Assembly (NCBI GenBank): GCA_037447655.1
Contig: JBBHKE010001592.1
Location: 33,481 to 97,480, forward strand
Direction of reading: 5' to 3'
Origin: Zygnema cylindricum
Taxonomy: Eukaryota; Streptophyta; Zygnematophyceae; Zygnematales; Zygnemataceae
DNA: 64,000 nucleotides
Part shown: positions 39,150 through 62,300 of the stretch, one piece after another
Position numbering within the stretch: the stretch's first letter is position 1
Layout: every line of letters begins with the position of its first letter
Made by a program: the position numbers and the translations under genes
The notes under the pieces: generated by a model
Told to the model about the DNA's origin: nothing
The model's input: the letters and a program-made list of their open reading frames with translations, nothing else
The model's database searches: none

Positions 39150-39640
39150 GCTTCTATTATTTATACACTCTATATATACACTCTATATATATACAAAAGC
39201 TAGGTTTTCTTTTGCCCATATCCAATCAATTTAACCGCCTTAGCTTTTGGCACAAAGGGAATACGAACAGAAAAACAGTTGTTAAATATTCGTAAATACC
39301 ACCTTCTTTGCTATAAACACAGTTAACTATACAATCCTCATCCTCATCCTCACTCTTGAAATCATTATCTAGTCCTTATCCTCCTGAAAACACGTAACCG
39401 TCGTAATAAGTAAGCTCAGGTGTCTGAGAAAGCCTTTCAATAGTCCCTAAAATCCTAAAAAAAACCGTTCCTGAGAATTTTTTCCATTGCATTAGACAAA
39501 CCTAGAGGTTGGCTTGTATACCTTAAAAGCCTAACTTAACCTGATTATGGAAGCTGTGTTAATAAAATAAGTACCACACATACATAGATAAGAAAACCAG
39601 CCATAAAGAATACTCAAATAACACACAACAATACTGAATA
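39150..39640. other. Intergenic tail between relic B and DRP5B, nothing recognised
   Basis: AT-rich, short incidental frames only. It may hold the DRP5B 3' UTR or polyadenylation region. Confidence 0.35.
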
Positions 39641-39825
39641 AACTTGACAAGTTGAGACTAAAAAAGACTTGACAAGACCAAAAAGACTTGACAAGACTAA
39701 AAAGAAAGACTTGACAAGTACTAAAAAGACTCGACAAGACTAAAAAGACTCAACAAGAACTTTAAAAAGACGTGAAAAGAACTTACGAGACCTGACAAAA
39801 CCTGACTTGACAAGACATGACAGCA
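39640..39825. repeat. AAAAAGACTTGACAAGAC minisatellite at the 3' end of DRP5B
   Basis: Around nine imperfect 18-20-bp copies immediately downstream of the DRP5B stop codon, so likely within its 3' UTR. Confidence 0.8.
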
Positions 39826-39829
39826 GGTC

Positions 39830-49974
<10,145 letters not shown>

Positions 49975-50699
49975 CTCTCCTGCAAATATTTCCAGGACAT
50001 TAACTTTTAACTTTATTTTGAAAACAAATTCTTCATTTTGTTGCTACTTATTTTGTTGCTATTCTGTTGTTAGAAGTTGATGAAGAGCGAAAGGGACGAT
50101 GGATGTTTCCTAGAGGCGCCATGGCCGGTGGAACCAGGTCTTCTGTAAATATTTTCAAAACATCAACTTTTTAACTTTATATTGAAAAAATATTTTGTTT
50201 CTTTTATATTTTGTTGCTATTGTTGCTATTGTTGCTTTTCCTCTGCAAAACTTTCAGAAAAAATAACTATATTTTGAAGAAATGGTTTGCATTGAGTTGC
50301 TATTAGTGTGACGTTTGTTGCTGGTATTATGTTTGTCGCTATTCTAGTGCATTATGTTGCTAAGCTCGAAATCACTGACAATAGTGAAATTGAGTGCTAT
50401 TTATATACACTCAAAATCTAACTGCAACTTAATTTGCTTTTACCTGTTTCTATATGGCAATAAAATCTCAAGAGTTTATTAAAAAGAACTGCATTTGCTC
50501 CATTTTGACAACTACAAATAACACCATGAGTCTCCGGTTTGTTAGAACCAACTATCAGCTATAAAAAACATTCACTAATATCTAGTATCATTCCCTGACG
50601 TTCCTAATACTAGGATTACCAATACTATACTTGTTCACTAATATAAATTCAGCTATGATTATCAAAAAAATAATAATACAAATACGTTGATTGATGAAA
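49975..50699. other. DRP5B upstream region with a duplicated first-exon segment
   Basis: From about 50,072 to 50,230 lies a diverged copy (offset 166 bp) of the exon 1 N-terminal half and its upstream flank. The copy keeps an ATG and would read MAPLGNIHRPFRSSS where the gene reads EDIHRPFRSSSSS, then reaches a stop. It may be an inactive duplicate or an alternative first exon. Confidence 0.55.
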
Positions 50700-50739
50700 T
50701 CAAAATGTCAGAGATAAGTCGTGTAAGACCAGAGACCAG

Positions 50740-50945
50740 AGAAAAAGAATACGAGAAGAACAGAGAGGAATGAAAGGATGTGGGGAGAGGAGGAGAAAAC
50801 AGAGAGGAGAGGGAAATGTGGAGGAAAGGGAAGGCAGGAGAGACGGAAAGAACAGAGAGGAATTAGAGGATATGAGGAGATAGAGAGAGAGAAAATAGAG
50901 AGAAAAGGATAGATAAGTGGCAAAGTAGAAAGAAAACAAGAGGAG
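50740..50945 (+). repeat. GA-rich tract upstream of DRP5B
   Basis: AGAGAGGA-type purine repeats, CT-rich on the DRP5B sense strand, about 770 bp before the predicted start codon. Confidence 0.8.
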
Positions 50946-52270
50946 AGTGCTTGAAAATCCAAAATAGATCTCCAAAAAACTGTGAAATAAATTAGAAAGA
51001 ACTGTTAGTATAGAAAAAACAAAATAAGATAAATACCTGAGGAACTGGTTGCTTGGGAGAGGAAGAAAAAAACAAATCAAAAAATTCAGCTAAGAAAAAA
51101 GAGTGAGTAAATAGAATAGCAATAAATTGTACCCAAAGAGGTTTGGTAGAAAAGAGAATAGATCAAATGTCAAAGTGTAACAGTAAAAGTATACAAAAGT
51201 ATGAAAAAGATTGCAAAAGCTTATGAAAAGTTAGAAAAAGGTTAGAAACAGGTTGGAAAAAGGTTGGAAAATGGTTGGAAATTGTTGAGAAATGGTTGAA
51301 AAAAGTATGTGGAAAATAGGACTAAGGATTGGCAAAAGGAAAAGGAAACTTTTCGGCTTGAATCCTGCAATGAGACTTTTCTTTAGCTGATTAGGACTGT
51401 TGAATCAGTGAAGAAGAGGAGCAAAGTTTACACGTGCAAATACGCACGGTCATTGGTTTGGTAGATGAGTGGTTCTGGACCTAGGGTTTCTTGGAGCAAT
51501 TGCGTGCGTTGTTTCAAAAAAAGGGCCAAAAGCAAATAGCCTTTGTAGACTCTTAATAGTATGGAATATCGAACATTCAATAGACCGTGTTGCAGGTCCC
51601 CGTAGTGAATACTGTGCACTAAAATAAATTATTTGTCCACGGCTACAATGCATAGAGTGGATCTACGTGTATATATATATGTGCTTGTGTGATTTTTATT
51701 ATATTTGTAATAAAAAAACCACACTAATTTTTATGATTCGTACGACAGATTACCGTTGGTGAGGTTTGAAAATTTTGAGATCCCGCCATCCGGTTGTGGC
51801 GGTGCGCCAGCTTTTCTCGCCGTTGGAGCTATGAAGGGACAGAATAGGAAAAGTATATTTCGTACAGTATATGAAAAAATCTGTGCGAAGACTAGACGAC
51901 ATGTTTTCACTTTTCAAATAGATCCTCGTGGTTTTAAAGATTCGTTTTTGAAAAGGAGAATGTTGTATCTCCGCGGTCATATCTCACATCTACCAATACC
52001 TTAAAGAGAACAAAACCTGAAAAAAGTGAGAGACTTCCGTACATAAAAGAAGTCTACAGTACTAAAAAAGTTATACGGCATTCAGTGCATGCCGTACATA
52101 CAATAGAAAAGTAAGATTCGACACGAGATGGTGACAAGTCATGCTAGAACAACAGACAAAAAGTGTACGTCCGTGAAGCGTCGACAGACGAGTCACCATA
52201 TTTCGTGCGATCAAACACGTAGAACGGTAGAAATAACGTTTCACTCATTTTCGTACAGAATTTCGTACTA
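50946..52270. other. Intergenic, no gene recognised
   Basis: AT-rich sequence with a short GGTTGGAAAAAGGTTGGAAA repeat near 51,235-51,300. The 82-codon plus-strand frame at 51,756-52,004 has no recognisable product. Confidence 0.4.
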
Positions 52271-52519
52271 CACCGTGAATCGCTATTAGCGTGAATAACC
52301 CTGATTCGGCGCCCCCAAATTTTGACCCTCGAACTTAAAAAAAAAATAATAGCTCTAATTGTTTTTTTTACGTTAATATAGGTAACTTGTTTAATTAGCG
52401 TTAATGCATAAATTAGAGTTATTTTTTCTTGGCGAAAAGCCTTGAACCCAAAATAGAATGAATAACACTATTTTTTTAAACACTAATTATTTCTTAACAC
52501 TAATAGCGATTCACGCTGC
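52271..52519. mobile_element. MITE of the CACCGTGAATCGC family (intergenic)
   Basis: Left end CACCGTGAATCGCTATTAGC after TA. The right end, reversed, is CAGCGTGAATCGCTATTAG, with TG in place of the outer TA. Interior shared with the copies at 11,213 and 11,445 (ACTCTAATTGTTTTTTTAC-type block). Confidence 0.8.
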
Positions 52520-52559
52520 ATTATATTGTACCTTTCTAGGTATTCCGTACTAGGTTAGG

Positions 52560-53513
52560 AATAATTGTCTGTTAGGTTTGTCTGTCAGCGTCTTGGCTTC
52601 CCTCATCCGCCTCAACTCGGCTCTCTCATTGGCTCCTGCAACGATTGCTCTCGAGCCTCTTCGCATCCATTGGCTCTTCCACGAGGGAGAGTCGGTTGAA
52701 GCTCATGACAATGTTCGCGACACTAATGTGAAATCGATTTTGAGGGGCGTATTCTGTTCGACATGAGGTTTTACATATTTTACCTTCGCGACCGATTGCT
52801 GCTGTTTTTGTCGATGTTGCCCGTCCTATTTTTTTGTGACATTGTTTTGGGGAACCATGCCTTTGTTTCAACTGTTTTTCATGCGACTCACCATATTAGT
52901 GTGACAACGTGTGACATAAGTAGGAAGAAGGAGCGTGCTTGTGAGCGTCGCGATGCTACTAATGACTTTACTCCGATTACCTTTGCTTGTTTGGGCGTTG
53001 CGGTGGGAGACCTCCTCCGTCCCCGAACGTTCTTTTGAACGAAGGGACTTGCGTTCTCGTGTCTTTTTATTGCCATCCTTTATTTGTGGATTTATAGCAT
53101 GTGCAAGCTTATTACCTCATTCAAATACAACAGGAAAGATAATTAAACCCAAACTGTTACTAGTGTGGATCGACGACGAGTTCCAGACCGAATATAGTGT
53201 GCTCAGCCTAGCCTTGGGGGATTTGTGAGGCTAATTTCAGGGATTTTATCAGTCATGTTTTGGCTCGGTTGAGCTGGTTTTGTGACGGTGCGTTCTTTTG
53301 TTGTCGCTTTGGTGCTTCTTGTTCTTTTCCTCGTCTTTTGTTAGTTTGCCCTTTTGCCTTTTTTGGTGTGTTAGTTTCCTTCGCATTGTTTTCCATTTTA
53401 ATTTTCATCATCGTGTGTTCGATTTTCGAATTTTGTTTTGGCTTTTCATTTCCTTTGTTCTATTTCCTATTGTGCTTTCTTACTAAAGCTCAGGATTTGT
53501 TAACAATGTCATA
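52560..53513 (+). pseudogene. Decayed reverse transcriptase element C-terminal part (relic C)
   Basis: Broken frames parallel relic B in order: YSVRHEVLHILPSRPI (about 52,750), FVDVARPIF then DIVLGNHAFVSTVFH (52,815-52,890), KKERACERRDATNDFTPITF (about 52,925-52,985) and DLLRPRTFFERRDLRSR (53,010-53,060). Frameshifts and stops throughout. T-rich sequence to about 53,513 may be its 3' tail. Confidence 0.55.
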
Positions 53514-53869
53514 AAAATCACCAGAGGACGGATGCTTGAGTATGGCATAATTTCATTTAATGCGTTTACATTGATGTGAGAAGTCACATACACTCTATGG
53601 AAAAAAAGTATTTAGGAAAACCTTTTGAATGTATGAAAAGGAAAAAGATACGAAGGCCAATGAGAAGGAAGGCCAATGAAAAGGTCATTGAGAAGGCCAA
53701 TGAGTTGAACCGAGAGCCCAGCCAAAAAAAAAACAAAGAATCGAATAATATACATTTTTAATTAGCAGGGGAATCACCTTTTGACGAAGTGATGAACAAG
53801 TATTTTATTTCAGCCATGCTGCCAGAATTTTGATCAATGTGAAGACTCGGTAGGCAGTTAGGATCCACA

Positions 53870-54110
53870 GTTAATTAAAAACAAGCGATATGGTAAGCCG
53901 TCTGAGTCCATGGGAACAAATAATAAAGGGAAAGGGCAAACGGAAAAAGACAAAACGGTATATAAAAGAATCAATGAAAGGGCAATTACTAAATGTGATA
54001 TGAAACATTCAACAATGTAGACTTGTCCGTTCAATTCTGGCAACATCTCAAGTTTACATACAAACCACAAAAAACAAACCTTGAATACCAAATGTTAACT
54101 AATGGTGATA
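53870..54110 (-). mobile_element. Retroelement 3' tail (minus orientation)
   Basis: On the minus strand it reads GGACTCAGACGGCTTACCAT followed by an AT-rich end, matching the tail at 10,914-11,160. No RT frame is attached, so it is a 5'-truncated copy. Confidence 0.45.
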
Positions 54111-54915
54111 TTGTCTCTACAAATAAACTACATTGGAATGTTAAAAGTTAAATATTGGAGTGAAACAAAGAACTCCCACAATGATACCTCGAGTAATAAC
54201 AGAAAGAAAAAGAACGAACGAATAAATGGAAATAAGAATGATTGACAATGGGAATACTTGCACAGAATACAAACAAACTCTTAATTGTTTTACCGAAACA
54301 TATGTACACGAAATTCCACAAAAGAATGTTACATGGAACTACTACACAGTTCCAAACAACAGAACTGAGGCCTTTCTTTTGTTCATGATGTCAAATTGCA
54401 CCCATACCAAAGCCATACTTTTGAAGCCATCTCAAAACAAAGCATAAATAGGAACACGTAAGAGATAAAAAAACAAAAAAGAGATTGACAAAACAAAAAA
54501 AAATTAAGACACAAAAAAAGATTAAAAAACACAAAAATAAATAAAAACACAAAAGAGACAAAATTTGCCAAGGAGCGCTCAATCCTTCCCAGACGATCCG
54601 AGCACCTGCCTACAACTGTAGCTTTCCAGCAAAAAATTGCAAAACATACCCCAAGAAAATTAAAAATGTACCGGAACTTATTTTCGCTGCGGTACAAGAA
54701 AAACATCCAAATGCTCTATGGCGATCTCCTAAGCCGAGCTGACCCAAAAAAAAAAAAACTTGAAGGGTTCAGGAACCTATAGCGAGCTATACTCATAAAC
54801 CTTACTGTAAACGACGCAGTGAAAGACTTAAAGACAAACTGTAAGACTTTAAAAAACGACTTGAAAAGAATTTTAAATAGCTAAAAAACGTCCTAAACCC
54901 ATTATCCTTGTTATT
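54111..54915. other. Intergenic A-rich sequence, no gene recognised
   Basis: Short incidental frames only. A-rich direct repeats around 54,460-54,560. Confidence 0.4.
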
Positions 54916-54924
54916 TTTGAACGC

Positions 54925-56150
54925 GGGAGAGAGAGAGAGGAGATGGAGCAGGGAAAGGAGCTAGAGGGAGAGGGAGAGGGAGAGGGAGAGAGAGAGGGAG
55001 AGGGAGAGGGAGAGGGAGAGGGAGAGGGAGAGGGAGAGGGAGAGGGAGAGGGAGAGGGAGAGGGAGAGGGAGAGAGAGAGGGAGAGAGAGGGAGAGGGAG
55101 AGGGAGAGGGAGAGGGAGAGGGAGAGGGGAGAGGGAGAGGGGGAGAGGGGAGAGGGGAGAGGGGAGAGGGGAGAGGGGAGAGGGGAGAGGGGAGAGGGGA
55201 GAGGGGAGAGGGGAGAGGGGAGAGGGGAGAGGGGAGAGGGGAGAGGGGAGAGGGGAGAGGGGAGAGGGGAGAGGGGAGAGGGGAGAGGGGAGAGGGGAGA
55301 GGGGAGAGGGGAGAGGGGAGAGGGGAGAGGGGAGAGGGGAGAGGGGAGAGGGGAGAGGGGAGAGGGGAGAGGGGAGAGGGGAGAGGGGAGAGGGGAGAGG
55401 GGAGAGGGGAGAGGGGAGAGGGGAGAGGGGAGAGGGGAGAGGGGAGAGGGGAGAGGGGAGAGGGGAGAGGGGAGAGGGGAGAGGGGAGAGGGGAGAGGGG
55501 AGAGGGGAGAGGGGAGAGGGGAGAGGGGAGAGAGGGGAGAGGGGAGAGGGGAGAGGGGAGAGGGGAGAGGGGAGAGGGGAGAGGGGAGAGGGGAGAGGGG
55601 AGAGGGGAGAGGGGAGAGGGGAGAGGGGAGAGGGGAGAGGGGAGAGGGGAGAGGGGAGAGGGGAGAGGGGAGAGGGGAGAGGGGAGAGGGGAGAGGGGAG
55701 AGGGGAGAGGGGAGAGGGGAGAGGGGAGAGGGGGAGAGGGGAGAGGGGAGAGGGGAGAGGGGAGAGGGGAGAGGGGAGAGGGGAGAGGGGAGAGGGGAGA
55801 GGGGAGAGGGGAGAGGGGAGAGGGGAGAGGGGAGAGGGGAGAGGGGAGAGGGGAGAGGGGAGAGGGGAGAGGGGAGAGGGGAGAGGGGAGAGGGGAGAGG
55901 GGAGAGGGGAGAGGGGAGAGGGGAGAGGGGAGAGGGGAGAGGGGAGAGGGGAGAGGGGAGAGGGGAGAGGGGAGAGGGGAGAGGGGAGAGGGGAGAGGGG
56001 AGAGGGGAGAGGGGAGAGGGGAGAGGGAGAGGGGCGAGGGGCGAGGGAAGAGGGAGAGGGAGAGGGGCGAGGGAAGAGGGAGAGGGAGAGAGAGAGGAAG
56101 AGGGGAGAGGGAAGAGGAAGAGGGAGAGGGAGAGAGAGAGGGAGTCAAGT
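54925..56150 (+). repeat. Purine minisatellite: GAGAGG hexamers then AGAGGGG heptamers
   Basis: Hexameric (GAGGGA)n at 54,965-55,130 gives way to about 125 copies of the 7-bp unit AGAGGGG (55,140-56,025), with rare one- or two-base slips, then mixed units to 56,150. Neither strand of the unit can form a stop codon, so the 400-codon frames on both strands are artefacts. G4 tracts spaced by AGA could fold as G-quadruplexes, and the strand asymmetry allows triplex DNA. It lies about 240 bp past the 3' end of the CH-LysM gene. Confidence 0.95.
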
Positions 56151-56393
56151 GATGGTGATCGAGCTTGCGCTTCTGCAAAATCTTAAAAAAATAACTTCCA
56201 CGAACCGTATTTCAAAAATTTGGGAAGGCGGGTGTCACCCCAAAAAACCGATGGAAAGAAGTGAAAGCACCATTCCAGTACTGAAATTCTGCCCAAAACC
56301 ACTGTAAATAAAGTAATCTGGAGAGCTTTCCGGGTCCCATAAAATAAATCAGGAGGAAAAGCTTGAAATAGGGAAACAATAATAAGACCCTTT

Positions 56394-59300
56394 TTACCGC
56401 TTCAATCGGATTGTCTGTTCAGGATATATTAGGTCTGGATTTAGAAGTTCGGGGTTGCTCTGATGAAGTTTTCGCCAATTCTCAACCCTCGTTTTCTTGG
56501 AAATATCATACAATGTGTCTCCTTCTTTTACTCGGTAGGTTTGATATCTGTGACATAGAACGATTTCTTAACACAACAAAGTATCCTCTCTCCCAATGGA
56601 ATATTTGACAGTAACCAGAAAACTTGGACAGTTGTATCAAAAAGAAAAAAGAAGAGCATATGCATTCTAGATAAAATTAACCAAAACCGGCCCATTTGTT
56701 ATTATTCTCAAGGAAGCAAATGAAATGCAATCGTTGGAGTGATATGATAAAAATACCTTCAGGCTGAGGCGAATATACTTGACATAAAAGTCGCCCTATC
56801 CCTTATTAAGTGTAACTGTAATCTAGTTTAACAATGCTTGCAAAAAGAACTACCATAACATACTTCATTCTGTTTTGATAGACCGGCGAGGTCAAGCATA
56901 ATAGTAACGCAAGGGCCTACCCACAAGATTCAGCATGTGAGGCTGCTGTACAGTATAAAGTTCGGATATTGGACAAAAAAATCGGTTCAGCTTTTCCTAG
57001 TAAATTGAATTGAATAGTTATTGACCCGTCATTTAACTAAAGGTTTTCCAATTGAATTTGACATATTATTTCTAGGTTGTTTGTTTGTAGTTCAACAGTT
57101 TCTGAATATGTAAATATGTTTTAATCAATTGTGCCATTTCAAAATTACTTGATGACAACAAAAACAATGCATTTCAAATTTTATGTTTAAGTCGTGGACA
57201 AGATAAAATTTTTACTGCATTGCATTTCAGGGGTTGAAAACTCGGGATTGAGACTGTATTTGTGATCTCATTACGGATTCTATAAGTTCGTGAAAGTAAG
57301 GAAAGTTTCTTAGGGTGAGAAACTAACAAGTCAGTTATTTAAGTTTCTTAGGGTGCTGATATTTGCTGCTTGATTCTTGTACAGTTTGTTGTTAAGTGCT
57401 CTTTCGTTTACCGTAACTGAATCAGAGCAGACAACTTTCAAAATTGTGTACTATTTTGTTTACACAAATATGTACAAAATTCAAGTATAACATTTGATTA
57501 TTATTCTTAGCACATCATCAATCACGATCAATTTAATTTACCATTTCTTATTACCACTATTAATGCTTCTATTATCTATTGGAAAGAGTTCATACTAAAA
57601 CAACATATATGCTAACTGTTTGCATTAGATTTACGAAGTTTTTGTTAAAGTCAATTTGTTCAATGAAAAAATGGACACAGGTATATATTACATATAGGCA
57701 CACACACACACACACACACACACATAATTTTGCAACAACTAAAAAGAGCACAGAATTATAGAAGCTTATTCCCACTATTCTTGACACACAGTGTGCCGGT
57801 TTTCACAAATGAGTGTACCTTTGCCTTCTTGAAAACAAAAACATGCCACTTCCGAAAATGAAGGCGACTCCGAACCCAAGAACCGCCCACTTTGACCCAC
57901 GACGTGTTTTCTCATCATTAAAAGGCGCCTTTGCCACTTCATTGTCTTTGTTCCACCTTGCTTCCTGCAATATCCAATCCCTGATCAGTAAATTTGCAAA
58001 GGTTTCATGGAGCATTAGAAAAGAAAAGACGGAAGGAAGAGAAAGAAAGATGCACAACGATTAATAATACAGGAAATAAATTGACAAAAAACAAACACTT
58101 ATGAAGGTACATACACCAAATTTTTGGAACCATGAAACATGAACAGACTAACAACAAAGATGTACTTCAAGAACAAAATGGTTTGCCACTCTGGAAACGA
58201 GCTACGATGCTGCTTTACACAGACATAAATTAAAAGAAAAGGGTGAAATAAAATAGAGTACAAACATGTAATATTTGCAAGGACAGGGGCCAACCTTATT
58301 CCCTTCCGTTGGAGAATCTTTTGTCTAATAAGGCCGCCTTACATGTTACTACAGAGTAAGATTTATATACTACCCCGAGCTCTTTAATGGTAAGCCACAT
58401 GTACTCCTAAAACATGCATGCAAAAAGACTTAATGTTTAGGAAAATGGTTTGCATGCAATGCATTGATACCGAGCAAAAACATATTTTGAACTTCTTTCC
58501 TTTTGCAAGCATAACTGTTTTGGTATCGAGTCGAGCTAAATGAGAGACATGCCTCAGCTTTCCAAATTGAATATGGTTTATCCCATGTTTGGGAAATGTG
58601 CCTACCGAGTTCTTAGCACATGGATTTCTCCCTAGACTGGACATAAAGCAAAGCAAAATGCCATTGCCAAGAATATCACAGCCAAACAGTAGCATCTAAT
58701 TGAGCCAAAACTCTCAAAAGGCATCACAACAATAGTCAGACCTGTTAGACGTGCTTTTGCAACAGAAAGATAAATCTGACCAATTCCTTGCCCACAAATT
58801 AATACACATACACAAAGGCGATATCCAACATCATACAGTTGTTAAGAACCTAAAAAATTATCTGCTCTCTTTATAAATTCTGCACCTTATTTCCAGGAGT
58901 ATCAGGGGATGCTGGAAGTCCCCGATGTCTCCCAAAATCTACTGTCTTGTAATTGGATCCCTGGAAGAAATTGTTTGCAAACCAAATGTCAATTGTGAAT
59001 AATGGTAAAGCACTTTCAGTCGCAGTGATTTCAACATCTTAAATTGTAACACCAAAAACTGATTATTTGACCTTGAAGGTTAATAAACTAGGGACAGGAT
59101 AACCTCTTCAAGACATGAAACCAACGAGGCACTCTAAAAACCAAGCATTTCATAATGGATCTAATAGTGAATCTACCTGGCAGTTTCTGCAACTCTGGTT
59201 TAAGGACTCTTTCATAACAAAGACAAGAGCAGCATTGTTAACCAGACCTTTGCTTCCAAAAACGTCTTTGCCTTACTAGTTTGATGAAACATTTAGAGCA

Positions 59301-62300
59301 AAAAGAGTAGCTCAAAAAAGCAAGATATCAAATCAAATCTACTTAATAACGACCAAAGGTAACAACAAGCAATCCATGGAAATGCTTCCTGAAAGGGGAA
59401 TTACACTGTCGGGATTTACCCACGATTTATGGGTAACACGAGTATTTGTAAAATCATACAAAATTTTGATAATTGTAAGTTACAGGGTACAGACAAAACT
59501 GTATAACTACCCAGAAAACGAGGGTAGACAGTGCAATTCCTTTATGATATCAAACAAGTCACCTGCTCTTTTAGAAGCTCCTCCGGAATTGCAACTTTGC
59601 CAACGGTAACATCAACATCGACGGTAATGGCCTTTTCAGAAGCAGCTGCTGATTCTAGAAGATCCTTTTTGACAGACTCTACTCGCCCTTTGGACCGTAT
59701 TTGAACAGGCATAGATAATGCGTCATCGAAACTTGGTACCTGCAAACAAAAAAAAAAAAAAGATAATCATGCTTGGAATCATGCCTTCCTATGAGAGTTG
59801 TAACTAAAAGAGAGTAAGGCCGTGAAAGCAAAAATAAATCATCGAACAGGTCAAGCCTTCCCAGAATGCAAAGAGCTTTAATACATAGGAGGTCATTAAT
59901 CTAAGCGCAGATTGCAGTACAGGTCGCAGTAACCAGGGCCGGTAACAGGCATTTTAGCACCTTGCTGACCTAGTTCAGTAAATGAATTATTGAATGCAAT
60001 CATCAAAAACTTCACGCTTCTGGTTCCTATTTGAACACTTATAACCGGTGGCTGCAGATAACATACTCAAAAGCACTAACAAACAACCAATATTTCCATT
60101 GTGTTGCTAATGCAAATAAAAACACAGTCTTTTAGTGTTGTCCTTGCATGTAAAACTAGACTTGACATCTATCATTCTCTTGCATGAAAGTCCGCTATGC
60201 ACATCTGTAACCTTATCATCGGTTTAAGTAAAGATATAAGTCAAAAAAAACATACCGCTGGATTTGCTGCCCTAGCCTTTTTTGCTAAAGCACGAAAGCA
60301 CAGACACACCCTCTTTATGTCCTTTTCTTGCACCACATCCGTGGATGAAAACAAATCAAGTGAAGGCACTCCAATATCTTTGCACATCTACACACCAGAA
60401 GGAATAAAACATCGTTAGTGTGCTACTTAAGTGGTGAAATAATTTTATTAGAGGGCCATTCATTAGCCTGAAGAACTTGACAGCCTTCAATGAAATTATT
60501 ACTAGTGCAAGCTGTGACATTGAGACCGGCGAAAAGCTCACACAGGATTGAAATGAGAGGAGCGACACCATGGCTCTACAAAACTGCATGCCCCTGTTCT
60601 CTGTTTTCATTTTCAGGAAGCAGTTTTCTACTTGGTCATCTCAGTGCTTCCACAAAAATTACAAGTACTTTTCTTCTTATATTTCCTGGGTTGCTGGTTT
60701 TCCTCCTCAAACATCACTTACCTTTTCTCCACTGCACCTACATCGCTATTAGAGTTGATGAATTACAAGCGTTTAAGCGGATTTAGTATAATGCTTTGCA
60801 CGTGGCTCATTATAGGTCACTCAAAACTATTTAGTGTTATTAACACAAATTTATAAACTTGGGTCAAACAAGCACGCTCTAATTAGAGTTGTCAACTCTA
60901 TGTTTAACACTTTACAGGGCGATTATTCTGGCACAATCTTCAAGTAACTTTTCTCCGCTGCACTTCTGCGACTAGCAACTGCCCAAGTGTTTGTTGTTCT
61001 TTAAAGACTTTAACGGGCTTTTCACCTTTAAAAACCTCTCCACATTAGCCAAGCAGGACCAACCCGTAGCAGCTCGAGATGGGCTTCCTGAGGCTCCAGA
61101 CCCTGACCCAACACCTCCTTCACCGGGACTTTGAACCAGCTTCCCAATCTTTGCTGCTACATTTGACCTGTCAGTCGAACAACAAATCTCGACACAAGGT
61201 GTCACCATAACCAATGGATTTTTCCTTTAGCAACAACATCATCAGTAACAAAACAGTACCACCCTGAAGTTGCTAAATTCAAAATTAGAATCACATTTTC
61301 ATGAAAGATCAAGACACTATTGAAAAGCAACGGATCGACCTCCAGTGACGCCAATTGGTCCTTTCATCAGCCTATCCCCAGACAATTGATGTGATCTGAC
61401 CAACATTGTCCAACCTTCCTACCAGAATTACAAGGATTCAAATGAAACAATTCAGATTTCAACATATCAAATTTCTGGCGCTGGCAAACCTTCCCCCTCG
61501 ATTTTGCAATTATTGTCATCAGATGTTGAACAAAACACAAGGCTAAAAATCTAGGAAATGCCCAAAAGAAGAATTCAACTAACCCAACTAGCTCATTTTT
61601 AGGCAAGTAACCACATAAATCACCCAAGGGACAGCGCAAATAACCCATGGACAGGAAAAGTCACTCCGGGAAAAAAGAAAAACCGAGAGAGAGAAAGGAC
61701 AAGACTAAAGTTTGTTAACATAGAACATAAGAAGCTATGAGGACGGCAATTTTTCAACCAACTGCTCCTTTACCTGACAGTTGGATAGTGTAAGGCTCCA
61801 CATTTAAGATTGGGTACTACACAGTAACAAATGTAGGATATCTTTAGATTCTTATGGATACTCACAGAATCTGGCCATCGGCAAGAATTGCTGACAAGCT
61901 CTTGTCACTTGGTAATGGCTGTTGAACAACTGCCTCCAACCATATTCTGGCCCGAGCCTGTCCACCAGGAATACTATCCAGCAATGTGAATCATACAGAA
62001 ATAACCTCGACATTGGTTGCATGATCAAGGAGGGATCAAGTTAGGAATCCTTCACATTCCACACCAATTATGATAGTCAAGTGAAATTTTATTCTGCTAT
62101 AATTATTAAGTATGACTGCAGTACTTGGTCTATGAGTGGTCCCCATGTATTAACCTATTTCATGAATTTCGTTAAAACATTATGGGGTAATGACAATTGT
62201 ACGACTGAAGAGCTAGGTAAATTGTCGATGGCATGGTAAAAAGGCTAGGATTGCAAACACTTCACTAGTATAACAATATCTTCCCTAATACTAAAACAGT

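Noticed and set aside
54226-54706. Short frames with hydrophobic stretches around 54.2-54.7 kb
   Set aside because: Biased A/T-rich composition, no domain, no splice-compatible neighbours.
54943-56307. 454-residue plus-strand and 405-residue minus-strand open frames of Gly/Glu/Arg and Pro/Leu/Ser repeats
   Set aside because: The AGAGGGG unit cannot produce a stop codon on either strand, so long frames arise automatically. There is no start context, splice structure or non-repeat domain.
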